Positions 44,781 through 54,619 of a stretch of DNA of 64,000 bases are shown piece by piece; the stretch's first letter is position 1; each line of letters opens with the position of its first letter. This stretch comes from Lysinibacillus piscis. Lineage in GTDB: Bacteria; Bacillota; Bacilli; Bacillales_A; Planococcaceae. The notes under the pieces are model-generated. The model was not told the origin of the DNA, made no database searches, and saw only the letters and a list, made by a program, of their open reading frames with translations. The DNA is taken from the NCBI RefSeq assembly GCF_026012395.1, contig NZ_BRZA01000001.1:992001-1056000 (forward strand), given 5' to 3'. Made by a program: the position numbers and the translations under genes.

Positions 44781-45028
44781 CTAATCTCCCTTTCCTGTAT
44801 TAAAATTTTTGTTCACTAAAGAATAATATCGGATAGACCACATTTATTTATACAATTTATGGTAATAGTGTATCGTACCTCATAAAAACTCTCAGTTAAG
44901 CAGCTTACATACTTCTTATACTTCAACATTTCTTTGTCCTAAAAATTATGACCATTCCAATAATATTCAACAAATTTCCCCCTAAGCTTTCCTCAGTTTG
45001 TTTTTATCCAAAGTTATTAAAAATTAAT

Positions 45029-46138
45029 TTAAAGTATTGTCTCTAATTCTTTTAAAACATGATTCCAATCATAATTATAGCCTGTATACCTTTGAATATC
45101 TTTCTTTCCTATCTCATTTTTAAATGTTAATAAACACTCGTTAATATTTTCGACTTCATAAGGGATACAATATACCGCAATATCCTTAAAATATTCTTTT
45201 ACAGGTTCTGTATTAGATACAATTATAGGAATATCTAATACCATAGCCTCCAAAGAAGCTAACCCTGGAGTCTCAATAAAGCTGGGTTGAATATGCCCTA
45301 TACTACTCTTCATAATTTTAAAAACTTCTTCCTGTGGAAGCTGCTCTAAAAAATATATATTATCTCTAGATATAGACTTTACTTTTTTAAAGTAATTTTC
45401 ATATCCATATGAGGCTTTACCGATTAACACAAGATTAATTCTTCCACGATTAGCTGCCTTCACCAAGTTCAATTGATTTTTTCTCGGTCCTATACCACCA
45501 ACACAACAAATATAATTTTCAGGCAAATTGTATTTTGCTTTTATCGAATCATCTTGTTCAATTACTCTTAATCTATCTAAATCAATACCATTATAAATTA
45601 CTTTTACATTTTTATTTAATTGGTTTAATTCAAAATTATCATTTAAATGCTTCCATTCAGCATATGAATTCGGACAAACATAAAAGGCTTTTCTTAAAAT
45701 GCTTCTAATACAGTTATTTATATTAAAAAGCTCTTTATTCTTAATTTGAAAAGAGCCTATGATTTCATGATTATTCTTTAAAAACTTAAGAGCTCTAATA
45801 TATGACTTTAAAAAGTTTGGTATTATCATTTTTACAAGCATTTTTAGATTGAATTGAATAGGCATTTTTAAAGAATCTAGATTCCAATAAACAGGGAAAA
45901 GAATATAAGGTTTATTATATTTTTCACATGCTTTCATACATACATATGCTTCTAATGGATTTGTTAAATTAAAAATAAAAATATAATGATACTCACTCAA
46001 ATCCTCTAAAGGGTCAGTACTTATTTTGACATCATAATTATGTTTAACTAAAAAGTTCTTTATTGCGTTTATTTGAACTGTATCTCCACCTGGAAATTCT
46101 GAAGAATTCATACGATCAAAAATTAGAATTTTATTCAT
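45029..46138 (-). CDS. GT4 family glycosyltransferase
   Basis: 369 residues. I start at the ATG of MNKILIFDRMNSSEFPGGDT, with GAGGGG just upstream; the frame opens with a TTG four codons earlier. The GT-B donor domain has YICCVGGIGPRKNQLNLVKA and the E-x7-E region FIETPGLASLEAMVLDIPII. The acceptor half has DYHIF-like HYIFIFNLTNPLEAYVCMKA. Cytosolic. It follows the next GT gene at a distance of 8 bases. The sugar is unknown. Codon use is more AT-rich than in the rfb genes. Confidence 0.85.
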   Translation of the reverse strand: MNKILIFDRMNSSEFPGGDTVQINAIKNFLVKHNYDVKISTDPLEDLSEYHYIFIFNLTNPLEAYVCMKACEKYNKPYILFPVYWNLDSLKMPIQFNLKMLVKMIIPNFLKSYIRALKFLKNNHEIIGSFQIKNKELFNINNCIRSILRKAFYVCPNSYAEWKHLNDNFELNQLNKNVKVIYNGIDLDRLRVIEQDDSIKAKYNLPENYICCVGGIGPRKNQLNLVKAANRGRINLVLIGKASYGYENYFKKVKSISRDNIYFLEQLPQEEVFKIMKSSIGHIQPSFIETPGLASLEAMVLDIPIIVSNTEPVKEYFKDIAVYCIPYEVENINECLLTFKNEIGKKDIQRYTGYNYDWNHVLKELETIL

Positions 46139-46146
46139 ATTTCCCC

Positions 46147-47364
46147 TCAAATATATTCAAGTATTTTTTTCACACGCTTTTGCCAAGTATGTTGTTCTGC
46201 AATTTCTTTCAATGTTTTAATGTGTTCATCGCTTTTTAATTCCAAAGCTTTTCGTATTTGCTCTTCAAATTCTTCTTTTGTCCTCCCAATGAAAATGCCT
46301 TCTATATCTAAAACTTCAGGCAATGGAGAACTCACTACATTTTTCCCTCCAGCCAAATATTCAAAAACTTTAACTGGGGAAGTATTTAATGTTATATTGT
46401 TTAATATAAAAGGCAAAATAGCCACGTCGAATGAGCTAAGTAAATATGGAATTCTATCATATGATATACGTTCTAATAGTTTCACATTGTCCAAGCATTC
46501 CATTTTTTTAACTCTATCTTCAACAGCAGGATATACTTCTCCAACTAATACAATTATCCACTCTGAATTTACAGTCGCAAGATATTCGATAGTTTCAAAA
46601 TCAAACCATTCTGCTATAGCACCATAGTACCCTATAATTTTTTTCTTTTGATTTTTTATATCTTCTAAATTTGGCCAATCTAATGATTTATATTCTTGAA
46701 AATCCTCTATAGCCACTGCATTTGGAATATATAATATTTCTTTTTCAAAACATTTTAAACTATTTTCTATTGTTTTTGCAGTTGCCAATAAACAATCAGA
46801 ATTTTGAATAGATATTTCAAAATCATTTAAAATAGTATCATACGCATCAAATGTTTCGATAAAATCTATACAATCATATATTTTATAAATACCTTCATGG
46901 ATAGATTCCCAATTAGTGATTGTTTTTAATTGATGTGGCCAATATTGCCATACATATAATTGATGATTTAAAAGAGCATCCATTAAATATTTCCCATCTA
47001 CATTATCATTATACAAATATAAATTAGGTTCTATTTTAAAAATACTTCTCACATTCCAATCAGGTTCATATGGAAATGATGTATCTACCAAATAAAATAC
47101 AAGATGCCCTTCTTTAGCTAGTGCTCTTGCCAACTGCTGAGGTCTTTGAAACATATATCCCCAAGGACAAGATGGCGAAGGGAAAATAAAAATTTTCCTT
47201 TCATGACCATCTAAAGTTAATAAGATTTCATCTTTAATTTGAGCAGATTTAGGAAATTTTAATATTATTCCTTTAATCTTCTTTGGTAGCTTATGGATTA
47301 GTTTTCTCTTGATTATTAAAGGCTCATTTTTAAGTAATTTAGAAAACTTTTTTATAATTTTCAT
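46147..47364 (-). CDS. GT-B glycosyltransferase, TuaH-like
   Basis: 405 residues. After a basic N-terminus (residues 1-40, rich in lysine) comes FIFPSPSCPWGYMFQRPQQL, where the FQRPQQLA motif is typical of TuaH-like transferases. YKIYDCIDFIETFDAYDT, IIGYYGAIAEWFDFETIEYL and the C-terminal ILNNITLNTSPVKVFEYLAG follow. The same motifs recur in the first half of the neighbouring 874-residue protein, so the two share ancestry. The gene lies 15 bases downstream of that one. Donor and acceptor are unknown. Confidence 0.85.
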   Translation of the reverse strand: MKIIKKFSKLLKNEPLIIKRKLIHKLPKKIKGIILKFPKSAQIKDEILLTLDGHERKIFIFPSPSCPWGYMFQRPQQLARALAKEGHLVFYLVDTSFPYEPDWNVRSIFKIEPNLYLYNDNVDGKYLMDALLNHQLYVWQYWPHQLKTITNWESIHEGIYKIYDCIDFIETFDAYDTILNDFEISIQNSDCLLATAKTIENSLKCFEKEILYIPNAVAIEDFQEYKSLDWPNLEDIKNQKKKIIGYYGAIAEWFDFETIEYLATVNSEWIIVLVGEVYPAVEDRVKKMECLDNVKLLERISYDRIPYLLSSFDVAILPFILNNITLNTSPVKVFEYLAGGKNVVSSPLPEVLDIEGIFIGRTKEEFEEQIRKALELKSDEHIKTLKEIAEQHTWQKRVKKILEYI

Positions 47365-47379
47365 GAAAACTTCAATCCT

Positions 47380-50004
47380 TTACGATTCCTTTTCCACTTT
47401 TTCTATATATTGCATTGTGCTTACCTCTGCTTGTAATTTTTCAATATCAACAAAGTTATTAAATACAATTTTTTCTTTAAACATTATTTTTGAAATTAAC
47501 TCAATAGTGCTAGTTATATATAGATTATCTGTGACTTTGCGAAGTCCATGATATACTTCATCATTATAAAATGCTGTCACAACGATGACTAATTGATTTT
47601 CGTTCATAGAATTTTCAACAAATTGTTTGAATTCAACATTTTCACTTACCCACTCACCAACAATAACAATTGGGTTTATTTTTAATTCCACAATTTTATT
47701 AGCGATAGAGGTCGAATCTGTCAAATTCAAAAATAGAGAATTAGGAGGCTTAGGCATTTCCCATGATTTCTTCCACTTTTGTTCAAAATAATGCTTATTT
47801 CGTTCCCATACTTTCCTATATTGTTCCGATTGTAATTTTTTAAAGCTAACACTGCCGTGATGATATATAAAGACATCCTCAACAATTACTAATTTATATC
47901 CAAGATTTCTTATTGCTTCACAATAGTCATCATCTTCAAACATACCAATACCATAGTTTGTATCTAAATCACCAGCTTTTTCATATGCTTCTCTCTTTAT
48001 TGCTACACAATAAAACCCTAATAAATCCGTCTCTCGGAATTTCCCTTTATTAAATTGATTAAAATCTTTTAACCACAATTCAGATGGACCAAATAATGGA
48101 TCACCAATACAAAAATCTAGCATTTGGTCATTACCTACTGAATTCGATACTGGGCCAGCCATACCAATATGCTTATTTTCCTTTAAAGGTTTAATAAGTT
48201 TTTCAATCCACTTTGATGTCACAATAGTATCATTATTTAATAGAATGATATATTCTCCTGTAGCTAAATTACAGCCAGCTTTATTTCCTCCTGCAAATCC
48301 TAAGTTAATTGGCGAAAACATAACTTTTATATTAGGATTATTGATACGTGCTAATTGTACCTTTGTTTCATCAGTAGAAGCATTATCAATAATAATAATT
48401 TCAACATTTGGATACTCGTTATTACGAATCAAACTTTCCAAACACTGCTTAGTATATGTCCAATTATTGTAAGTAACAATTACTATACTTACTTTTGGAA
48501 TATCATTTGTTAAATGTTGCGCAAGTTCAAAGTACCTTGATTCCCATGTATTATCAATTGCATATTGTTTTCTTCCTTCTATGAGCTTATTATCAATCTC
48601 ATTCAAACTTTTTACTATGCACTTTTCAAAGTCTTCTACAGTATCAGCAAGATAAACAAAGTCTTTCATATACTCTAACTCAGGAAGTTTTGTTGATACA
48701 ACAGGTTTTCCAGCAGCTAAATATTCGTAAACTTTTACTGGATTTGTAGCTAACGTTAAATTATTTATTAAAAAAGGTATTAAACATACGTCAAATTTAT
48801 ATAAATAACTTGGTAAATCTTTATATGAAACTTCTCCAGTTAGAATTATGTTTGACATCTTCTCTACATTAGAAACATCACAGCCAAATGTATTCCCAAC
48901 TAAAACAAATGTCCAAGACGGATTTTGTCTTGCAAGCTTCTCAATTAACTTTATATCAAACCACTCTGAAATAGCCCCGTAATATCCTATAATAGGACCT
49001 TTTAAATTTTTTATCTCCTTCGCATAATCAGTAGGAGGAAAGGCAAAATGATTATATTCACCTGCATTTCGTATCAATAATGTATTAGAGTTTTTCTCTA
49101 TAATTTTTTCATATAACCTTTGTGAAGAAGCCAGCACTATATCAGCTGAGTGTATTAATTTCTCTTCATTTAAAAGCATTTCAACTGAATTTGTTGAAAA
49201 TCCTTCATGATCATCCATGCAATCATAAATTACTAAATTATTATCTAAGTTTAATGCTACTGTTGACCAAAATGGTAAATCAAGAATGGAATATGTCGAC
49301 CCAATATTAAATTTTTCCTTCAAATATTCTAAGGAATGATTAATAATTTGAAGGTTTTCTTGATTAATAGTATCTCTATAAGCATTTAAATTATCTATTG
49401 AACATAATTTTACCCAGTAAATATTCGGTTGTAATTCTTTAATAATTGTAGATTTTTTTACTTCTTCAATTGATATATTAGCTTTTTGTAAGCCAAAAGT
49501 TTCAATAGAAAAATAAAATACTCGATGACCATGTTTTTCAAATTGCACAGATATTTGCTGAGGTCTCTGCCATCTAAAATCCCATTCAATGACAGGAAAT
49601 CTGAATAAATCAATCTTTTTAGGATAGTCAACAAACAACTCGCTACTTGCTATTTCTCCAATTTCATTTTCTAAACAATTTGTAATTTTATAATTAGGAA
49701 TTCTATATTGCTCAATATGTTGTGATTTAATTGGGCTAAATTGAGCCAATTCTAAATTTTTAGGAATAGCTTGTTTGGATATTTTCAATTTCATCCATTT
49801 TAAAAACTGCTTTTTATCAAGACTACTACCTTTTAAAAATTGCTCATTTATACGTCTTACTAAACACATTAATTTCCAAGCCTTAGTAGACTGTACTAAT
49901 TCCAATTTGTTGTTATACTCTAAGGAATTTTGATAATAAGAATCGTTAAGCCGTTTGTGCAATTCGATATATTCTTGAATATCTATTTGGTTATTACTCT
50001 TCAT
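47380..50004 (-). CDS. Fused bifunctional glycosyltransferase (GT-B plus GT2)
   Basis: 874 residues. A helical N-terminus (about 1-130) leads to a TuaH-like GT-B module at about 130-480: EWDFRWQRPQQISVQFEKHG, VIYDCMDDHEGFSTNS, IIGYYGAISEWFDIKLIEKL, NNLTLATNPVKVYEYLAAGK. A GT2 module follows at about 490-740: KVSIVIVTYNNWTYTKQCLE, IIIDNASTDETK, YIILLNNDTIVTSKWIEKL, GIGMFEDDDYCEAIRNLGYK. The last 130 residues are of unclear fold. Two transferases in one chain would add two sugars in sequence. The GT-B half resembles the separate next gene, so one may derive from the other. The gene is 15 bases from the methyltransferase gene upstream. Confidence 0.87.
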   Translation of the reverse strand: MKSNNQIDIQEYIELHKRLNDSYYQNSLEYNNKLELVQSTKAWKLMCLVRRINEQFLKGSSLDKKQFLKWMKLKISKQAIPKNLELAQFSPIKSQHIEQYRIPNYKITNCLENEIGEIASSELFVDYPKKIDLFRFPVIEWDFRWQRPQQISVQFEKHGHRVFYFSIETFGLQKANISIEEVKKSTIIKELQPNIYWVKLCSIDNLNAYRDTINQENLQIINHSLEYLKEKFNIGSTYSILDLPFWSTVALNLDNNLVIYDCMDDHEGFSTNSVEMLLNEEKLIHSADIVLASSQRLYEKIIEKNSNTLLIRNAGEYNHFAFPPTDYAKEIKNLKGPIIGYYGAISEWFDIKLIEKLARQNPSWTFVLVGNTFGCDVSNVEKMSNIILTGEVSYKDLPSYLYKFDVCLIPFLINNLTLATNPVKVYEYLAAGKPVVSTKLPELEYMKDFVYLADTVEDFEKCIVKSLNEIDNKLIEGRKQYAIDNTWESRYFELAQHLTNDIPKVSIVIVTYNNWTYTKQCLESLIRNNEYPNVEIIIIDNASTDETKVQLARINNPNIKVMFSPINLGFAGGNKAGCNLATGEYIILLNNDTIVTSKWIEKLIKPLKENKHIGMAGPVSNSVGNDQMLDFCIGDPLFGPSELWLKDFNQFNKGKFRETDLLGFYCVAIKREAYEKAGDLDTNYGIGMFEDDDYCEAIRNLGYKLVIVEDVFIYHHGSVSFKKLQSEQYRKVWERNKHYFEQKWKKSWEMPKPPNSLFLNLTDSTSIANKIVELKINPIVIVGEWVSENVEFKQFVENSMNENQLVIVVTAFYNDEVYHGLRKVTDNLYITSTIELISKIMFKEKIVFNNFVDIEKLQAEVSTMQYIEKVEKES

Positions 50005-50019
50005 TTCGATATCACCACT

Positions 50020-51036
50020 TTACCTCCCCTTCCTCTCTTTCACATTATTTTGAATATACTCAGATATTTCACCAATTTGTTTATTTAAACCTTCAATGAT
50101 TCGATCTCTTTCAATAACTTGCTCATATAGTGATTGACCCCACAAAGATGTTTCCTCAATTTTTTTATTCTGTTCTAAAATCAACTGATCTCGCTCTTCT
50201 AAACTCCTACGCTGTTCAGAAATAAAAATAGAAATATTCTCTATTTCTTGATTAAGTCTAGCAATTACTATATCTTTTTGGATACTTTCATCCGAAATCT
50301 TTTTCCCCCAATCACTTAATTGTAGATTTTCCCTTTTTTGCTCATAAAGTTGTCTATCGATTTTTTTTGTATGTTCTGTATCAAAAGCAAAATTTACAAA
50401 CGAATCTAAAGTGTTTTTATTACTTAGTAAGTTTTTGTGCGTATAAATTAATATAGCTTGTTTTCCATCCCATAAAGTATTTTCTATCATTCGACAATCA
50501 ACAATTTTAAAGTAAGAAATTATAAAATTATTTATTTTTAAAGGGAAATTATGATAGTCAAATGTATAAAAATGTTCTTTTAAGCGTTCTACTTCTTGAA
50601 ACGGAACCATAATTATTAAATGATTTTTAGTTTTCTCCAATAAATTCCTGATGATTTCGAAAGGATCTTCAAAATGTTCTAAAACATTTGATATGAAAAT
50701 GCTATCATATGTCTTTGATAGATCATAAATATCATCTTTAAAGAAATTTATTTTTGGATATAACTTTTGCGCTTTTTTTACAGCTTCTTCAGAGAAGTCA
50801 ATTCCATCAATATTAATATTGGGATAGCGTTCTTTAAAAAGAAATGTCCCTTGACCTTCTGCACACCCCGCATCACATACATTAGCGTTATTTAAATCTT
50901 GATTCATCCACTTAGGTAAATGTTCAATCAAGATATTTATAAAAAAAGATGTCTGTTTTTGACCATTAAGTTCTTCCCAATCCTTTTTAAAACGTTCATT
51001 CCAATACTCATTACTATTGATATCCCATTTATCCAT
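50020..51036 (-). CDS. SAM-dependent methyltransferase with long coiled-coil tail
   Basis: 338 residues. A class I methyltransferase domain occupies about 1-200: motif I NVCDAGCAEGQGTFLF, GIDFSEEAVKKAQKLYP, and FISNVLEHFEDP. From about 225 to 335 the chain is a heptad-rich helix with an internal repeat: LSDWGKKISDESIQKDIVIA with LNQEIENIS, then TSLWGQSLYEQVIERDRIIE with LNKQIGEIS. In E. coli O9a, WbdD uses a terminal methyl (and phosphate) cap and a coiled coil to stop chain growth and set length, and Wzt then binds the cap. This gene directly precedes in transcript order neither kinase nor WbdA, but it abuts wzt. A chain-ending role is inference. AAAGGG lies upstream. Confidence 0.83.
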   Translation of the reverse strand: MDKWDINSNEYWNERFKKDWEELNGQKQTSFFINILIEHLPKWMNQDLNNANVCDAGCAEGQGTFLFKERYPNINIDGIDFSEEAVKKAQKLYPKINFFKDDIYDLSKTYDSIFISNVLEHFEDPFEIIRNLLEKTKNHLIIMVPFQEVERLKEHFYTFDYHNFPLKINNFIISYFKIVDCRMIENTLWDGKQAILIYTHKNLLSNKNTLDSFVNFAFDTEHTKKIDRQLYEQKRENLQLSDWGKKISDESIQKDIVIARLNQEIENISIFISEQRRSLEERDQLILEQNKKIEETSLWGQSLYEQVIERDRIIEGLNKQIGEISEYIQNNVKERKGR

Positions 51037-51051
51037 AATATTACCCTTTCA

Positions 51052-52290
51052 TTATTTAAAATCTATACTCTGTTCGATTTTTGGTTGTACTAATGAAAAA
51101 AACCGCTTATCACCTATTACTTTAAAAATAATTGCATTTTCAATAAAGTCATAATAAATAGGGTTAGCACTACTTCTATCTTCTGCGGATAATACAAGAA
51201 AATAATCCCCTGGTGTTAAAATATTATCAAGTTTAAATTGTACTTCAATAAGCTTTTGTCCAGGATAACTTTCAAAAGTCGTCCCTTCATCAAAAGTTGT
51301 TGACACAATCAAATCTAGTCCATGTTTATTTCTAAAACTAAAAGCAAAACCTAAACTATTATAATTTATATCATCTGCTATTACTTCAGCCATTAATTTT
51401 ATTGAAATTTTTTCATTCCAATAAAAAATATCTGTATATTCTCCCATTTCATTAACAATGTTGAAATTTTTGATTACGACTTTTTGATTTCCCCATCTAA
51501 TTAATTCGTTTTTCTTTTTTTCTTTTTGCTTCACTGTACCTTCAAGCTCTTCTTCTAAAAATAAGCTCTTAACATACTCTGATGTTACCTCGCTTGGCAT
51601 TCCTTCTTTTATTATTTTCCCATGCTGTAACCAGATAACTCGACTACAAAAGCTTCGAATAGTTTGAACATCATGTGTTACTAAAATAACTGTAACTCCT
51701 TTATTTACCAGTTTTTTCATATGGTTCATACATTTTAATGAAAAAGCCGCATCCCCGACTGCAAGAGCTTCATCTACGATTAGAATCTCTGGATCTATAC
51801 ATGCTTGTACAGCATATGCTAATCTAACAAACATACCACTAGAATATAGCTTCACAGGATGATTTACAAAATCTCCAATATCTGCAAAATCAAGAATTTC
51901 TTGAAGTTTATCATCTATTTGTTTTTTTGAAAAACCCAATATTGTTGCATTTAAATAAATATTTTCTAACCCTGTATATTCTGGATTAAAGCCTGCTCCC
52001 AATTCTAATAATGCAGATATTTTCCCTTTAACTTCTACTTCACCAGAGGTAGGTGTAATTATGCCTGTTAATATTTTTAATAAAGTAGATTTTCCAGAAC
52101 CATTTTTTCCAATAAGCCCTATAGTTTCACCACGTCTGATTTCTAATGAAACACTCTTTAATGCTGAAAATTCTTTATAATATTTTTTTTTAGTCGGAAA
52201 TATTGCTTCTTTAAAGCGATCCATCTTGTTTTCATACAACTTATAGTCTTTAGAAATATCTTTCATATCAATTACAACTTCATTCATCAT
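51052..52290 (-). CDS. Polysaccharide ABC exporter ATPase with C-terminal binding domain (Wzt/TagH-like)
   Basis: 412 residues. ATPase domain at about 1-245: Walker A IGLIGKNGSGKSTLLKILTG, signature LYSSGMFVRLAYAVQA, Walker B EILIVDEALAVGDAAF and the switch VILVTHDVQTI. Residues of about 265-405 form a beta-rich extra domain (VVIKNFNIVNEMGEYTDIFY; LGFAFSFRNKHGLDLIVSTT), matching Wzt C-terminal domains that recognise a modified chain end. It powers export of an undecaprenyl-linked glycan. The permease gene lies 11 bases upstream and the methyltransferase gene 15 bases downstream. Confidence 0.92.
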   Translation of the reverse strand: MMNEVVIDMKDISKDYKLYENKMDRFKEAIFPTKKKYYKEFSALKSVSLEIRRGETIGLIGKNGSGKSTLLKILTGIITPTSGEVEVKGKISALLELGAGFNPEYTGLENIYLNATILGFSKKQIDDKLQEILDFADIGDFVNHPVKLYSSGMFVRLAYAVQACIDPEILIVDEALAVGDAAFSLKCMNHMKKLVNKGVTVILVTHDVQTIRSFCSRVIWLQHGKIIKEGMPSEVTSEYVKSLFLEEELEGTVKQKEKKKNELIRWGNQKVVIKNFNIVNEMGEYTDIFYWNEKISIKLMAEVIADDINYNSLGFAFSFRNKHGLDLIVSTTFDEGTTFESYPGQKLIEVQFKLDNILTPGDYFLVLSAEDRSSANPIYYDFIENAIIFKVIGDKRFFSLVQPKIEQSIDFK

Positions 52291-52301
52291 TTTTACGCTC
52301 C

Positions 52302-53069
52302 TTATAATGAATCAGCAAAATGTGGTCTCAACCTTTTGAAAACGATATTACCAATCAGCAACACTCCAATTGTTACCATCCAAAAATACATAGTTAAATA
52401 AGGATGCTCCCAAAACCAAACTTTATAAATCATAGACTCTCTATATCCATTAATGATGTAGTAGAAAGGATTTAATTTCAAATATATGCTATATTCATCA
52501 GGGATTTGCTCTAATGACCAAAAAATAGGCGTTAGCCAAAAACCAAATTGTAGTATTAAAGCTATTAATTGTCCAATATCTTTTAAAAATATTACTAATG
52601 CAGAAGATATAAAAATAATTCCTACAGTTGTTACAACTGTTGCCAGAATATAATACAGCAACTGTAAGCTATATAAATCCAAAGAATAGCCATAATAAAA
52701 AAAAATTCCCACAGTAAATATAACAAAAATTAGATGAATAACCAGTGCAGAAGTAATTTTAACTAATGGTAGTAATTCAACTCTAAATACAACCTTTTTT
52801 ACTAAATAATCATTTTCTAAAATAGAATTTGTACCATTATTTAGTATATCAGATATAAAAAACCAAGGTATCATTCCACAAATCAACCATAAAATAAACG
52901 GGAGTTCATCCACTGGTGCAGATTTGAACCCAACTTCAAAAACAAACCAAAAAACCCCAATTGTAATAATCGGTGTTACAAAGGCCCATAATACACCTAA
53001 ATATGAACCTACATATTTTCTTTTAAAATCTTTTAATGTTAAATCTATTAGTAACCTTACATTATTCAT
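52302..53069 (-). CDS. Polysaccharide ABC exporter permease (Wzm/TagG-like)
   Basis: 255 residues with six membrane helices of the ABC-2 type: DLTLKDFKRKYVGSYLGVLW at the start, FILWLICGMIPWFFISDILN, LLYYILATVVTTVGIIFISS, ILQFGFWLTPIFWSLEQIPD and the LNPFYYIINGYRESMIY block typical of Wzm/RfbA-type permeases. It forms the channel for the glycan with the ATPase downstream. GAGG stands just before the ATG. The O-antigen-ligase-like gene ends 17 bases upstream. Confidence 0.92.
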   Translation of the reverse strand: MNNVRLLIDLTLKDFKRKYVGSYLGVLWAFVTPIITIGVFWFVFEVGFKSAPVDELPFILWLICGMIPWFFISDILNNGTNSILENDYLVKKVVFRVELLPLVKITSALVIHLIFVIFTVGIFFYYGYSLDLYSLQLLYYILATVVTTVGIIFISSALVIFLKDIGQLIALILQFGFWLTPIFWSLEQIPDEYSIYLKLNPFYYIINGYRESMIYKVWFWEHPYLTMYFWMVTIGVLLIGNIVFKRLRPHFADSL

Positions 53070-53086
53070 ATATATACCTCAGTAAT

Positions 53087-54619
53087 TCATTTAATATTTC
53101 CACTCTTATCTGTTACCATTTTAAATAGGGTACCTATAAGTATAAATAAAGGCGCTGCAGTTCCTGGCAATGTATCATTAAACACTGCTTGGAATAAGAA
53201 AGCTAATACAACAACAGCTAATATTACTAGTCCACTTTTCCCACTAATCACTACTTTTAAGCTAGTCCATACTGTGAATGCCACGATTGCTAAAAAGGCA
53301 ATAAATCCAACAATTCCTGTGCCGTAAAGAATACCCATATACATATTATGTGGTTTATCCACAACAACTGTTTCGGTTTCAAGATTTGCCCTTGCATCCT
53401 TGTTATAATGTGGGAAATTGTACATTAAGGTATCAAGACCATAGCCCAGAATAGGTCGCTCCTTCACTAAATCCATAATGTATGTCCAAATATAAACACG
53501 ACCTGAACCTGCTCCTACGCCTGATGGAGCAACTTCTGGAAGTTCAAAGCTGTTGTCAGATGCATATGCACGATTCTCAAAGTCAAAAATAGATTTGCTT
53601 AATGCTACTTCTTCTTTATATGGATTAGTCGAAACAAAGAAGCCAAATGTTTCATCCCATACTTTGGCATTTTCTCCCGCTAGTACATGAATACCTGTCA
53701 TCGAAATAGCACAAAATACTACCACCTGAATTAAAGCTACTATTCTCTTTTCATTTTTCACAGCAAGCCATAAAACAAAAATCATCATTGCCACAATAGT
53801 TAAAAAACCACTTGTGGATAATGACATTAACACTACAAACACTGAAATTATTGCAAGGATAAAACTACAGATTTTATCAAATACTTTTTTATCCATAATA
53901 CTCTTAGCTAAAAACATAATGACCATCACTGCAAACATACCACTCATATAGTTCCCGTGGTTTAATGTTCCTAATAATGTCGAACCTTCACTTAAGGCTG
54001 CACCTTGAGGTAAAAACGCTGTAAACAGTTTTTGAGCCCAACTTTTTTGAAGTAAATCTTTCCCATAAAAATTTAATGTAATAATAATAAAGTTAAATAA
54101 CACAAATGGTACGAAAGTATACGTGATATATTGAATAGCTTTCTTTGGATACTCAATATTCATCGCAATAAAGAACAAAGCTAAATAACACAACCAGCTA
54201 ATTGCCCCATCTGTACGATTGTATTGTCCATGTAACGCAATTGAAATATTAGGTGAAAAAATAGTGGAGAGTACAATCGCTACAGCAAAAGCACCTACAG
54301 CATAGTTCAATTTTGTTTTACGAATTTCACCGTTCATAAATAAAACTTTCATCATAAACATGATACTTGCTATTACTGTTACAACAATAACTAATAGCGA
54401 CTTATAATATGTGAAAAGGTCACCTTTTGCCCCACCTGTTAAAGCGCCAATATTTGTAACAAGTGGTGACTGAACCTCTACAACGCTTGCCATAACAATT
54501 AATGGAACAAACCCTATCACCACTAGGAGTAGTCCAAAAATCCATTTATCTATAGATTTTCGTGACTGAATATCTTCTTCCACATCACGATAGGTCACTT
54601 TTTCATAAAACTTACTCAT
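53087..54619 (-). CDS. O-antigen ligase-like membrane protein
   Basis: 510 residues with about 12 membrane helices. A large extracytoplasmic loop (about 300-390) contains SGRVYIWTYIMDLVKERPIL and GYGLDTLMYNF, followed by VVVDKPHNMYMGILYGTGIV with the conserved histidine. This is the Wzy_C/WaaL pattern (R-x-x-W and H-N). Ligases of this family move a finished glycan from undecaprenyl diphosphate to an acceptor; some, like PglL, glycosylate proteins. The start overlaps the TPR gene stop (ATGA), so the two proteins likely act together. With an ABC exporter present, a ligase rather than polymerase role is more likely, but both are possible. Confidence 0.83.
   Translation of the reverse strand: MSKFYEKVTYRDVEEDIQSRKSIDKWIFGLLLVVIGFVPLIVMASVVEVQSPLVTNIGALTGGAKGDLFTYYKSLLVIVVTVIASIMFMMKVLFMNGEIRKTKLNYAVGAFAVAIVLSTIFSPNISIALHGQYNRTDGAISWLCYLALFFIAMNIEYPKKAIQYITYTFVPFVLFNFIIITLNFYGKDLLQKSWAQKLFTAFLPQGAALSEGSTLLGTLNHGNYMSGMFAVMVIMFLAKSIMDKKVFDKICSFILAIISVFVVLMSLSTSGFLTIVAMMIFVLWLAVKNEKRIVALIQVVVFCAISMTGIHVLAGENAKVWDETFGFFVSTNPYKEEVALSKSIFDFENRAYASDNSFELPEVAPSGVGAGSGRVYIWTYIMDLVKERPILGYGLDTLMYNFPHYNKDARANLETETVVVDKPHNMYMGILYGTGIVGFIAFLAIVAFTVWTSLKVVISGKSGLVILAVVVLAFLFQAVFNDTLPGTAAPLFILIGTLFKMVTDKSGNIK

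Noticed and set aside
44781..45028. Possible small gene or remnant in the gap before the GT-C gene
   Set aside because: No open frame with a start signal, and no recognisable protein similarity in any frame I read.
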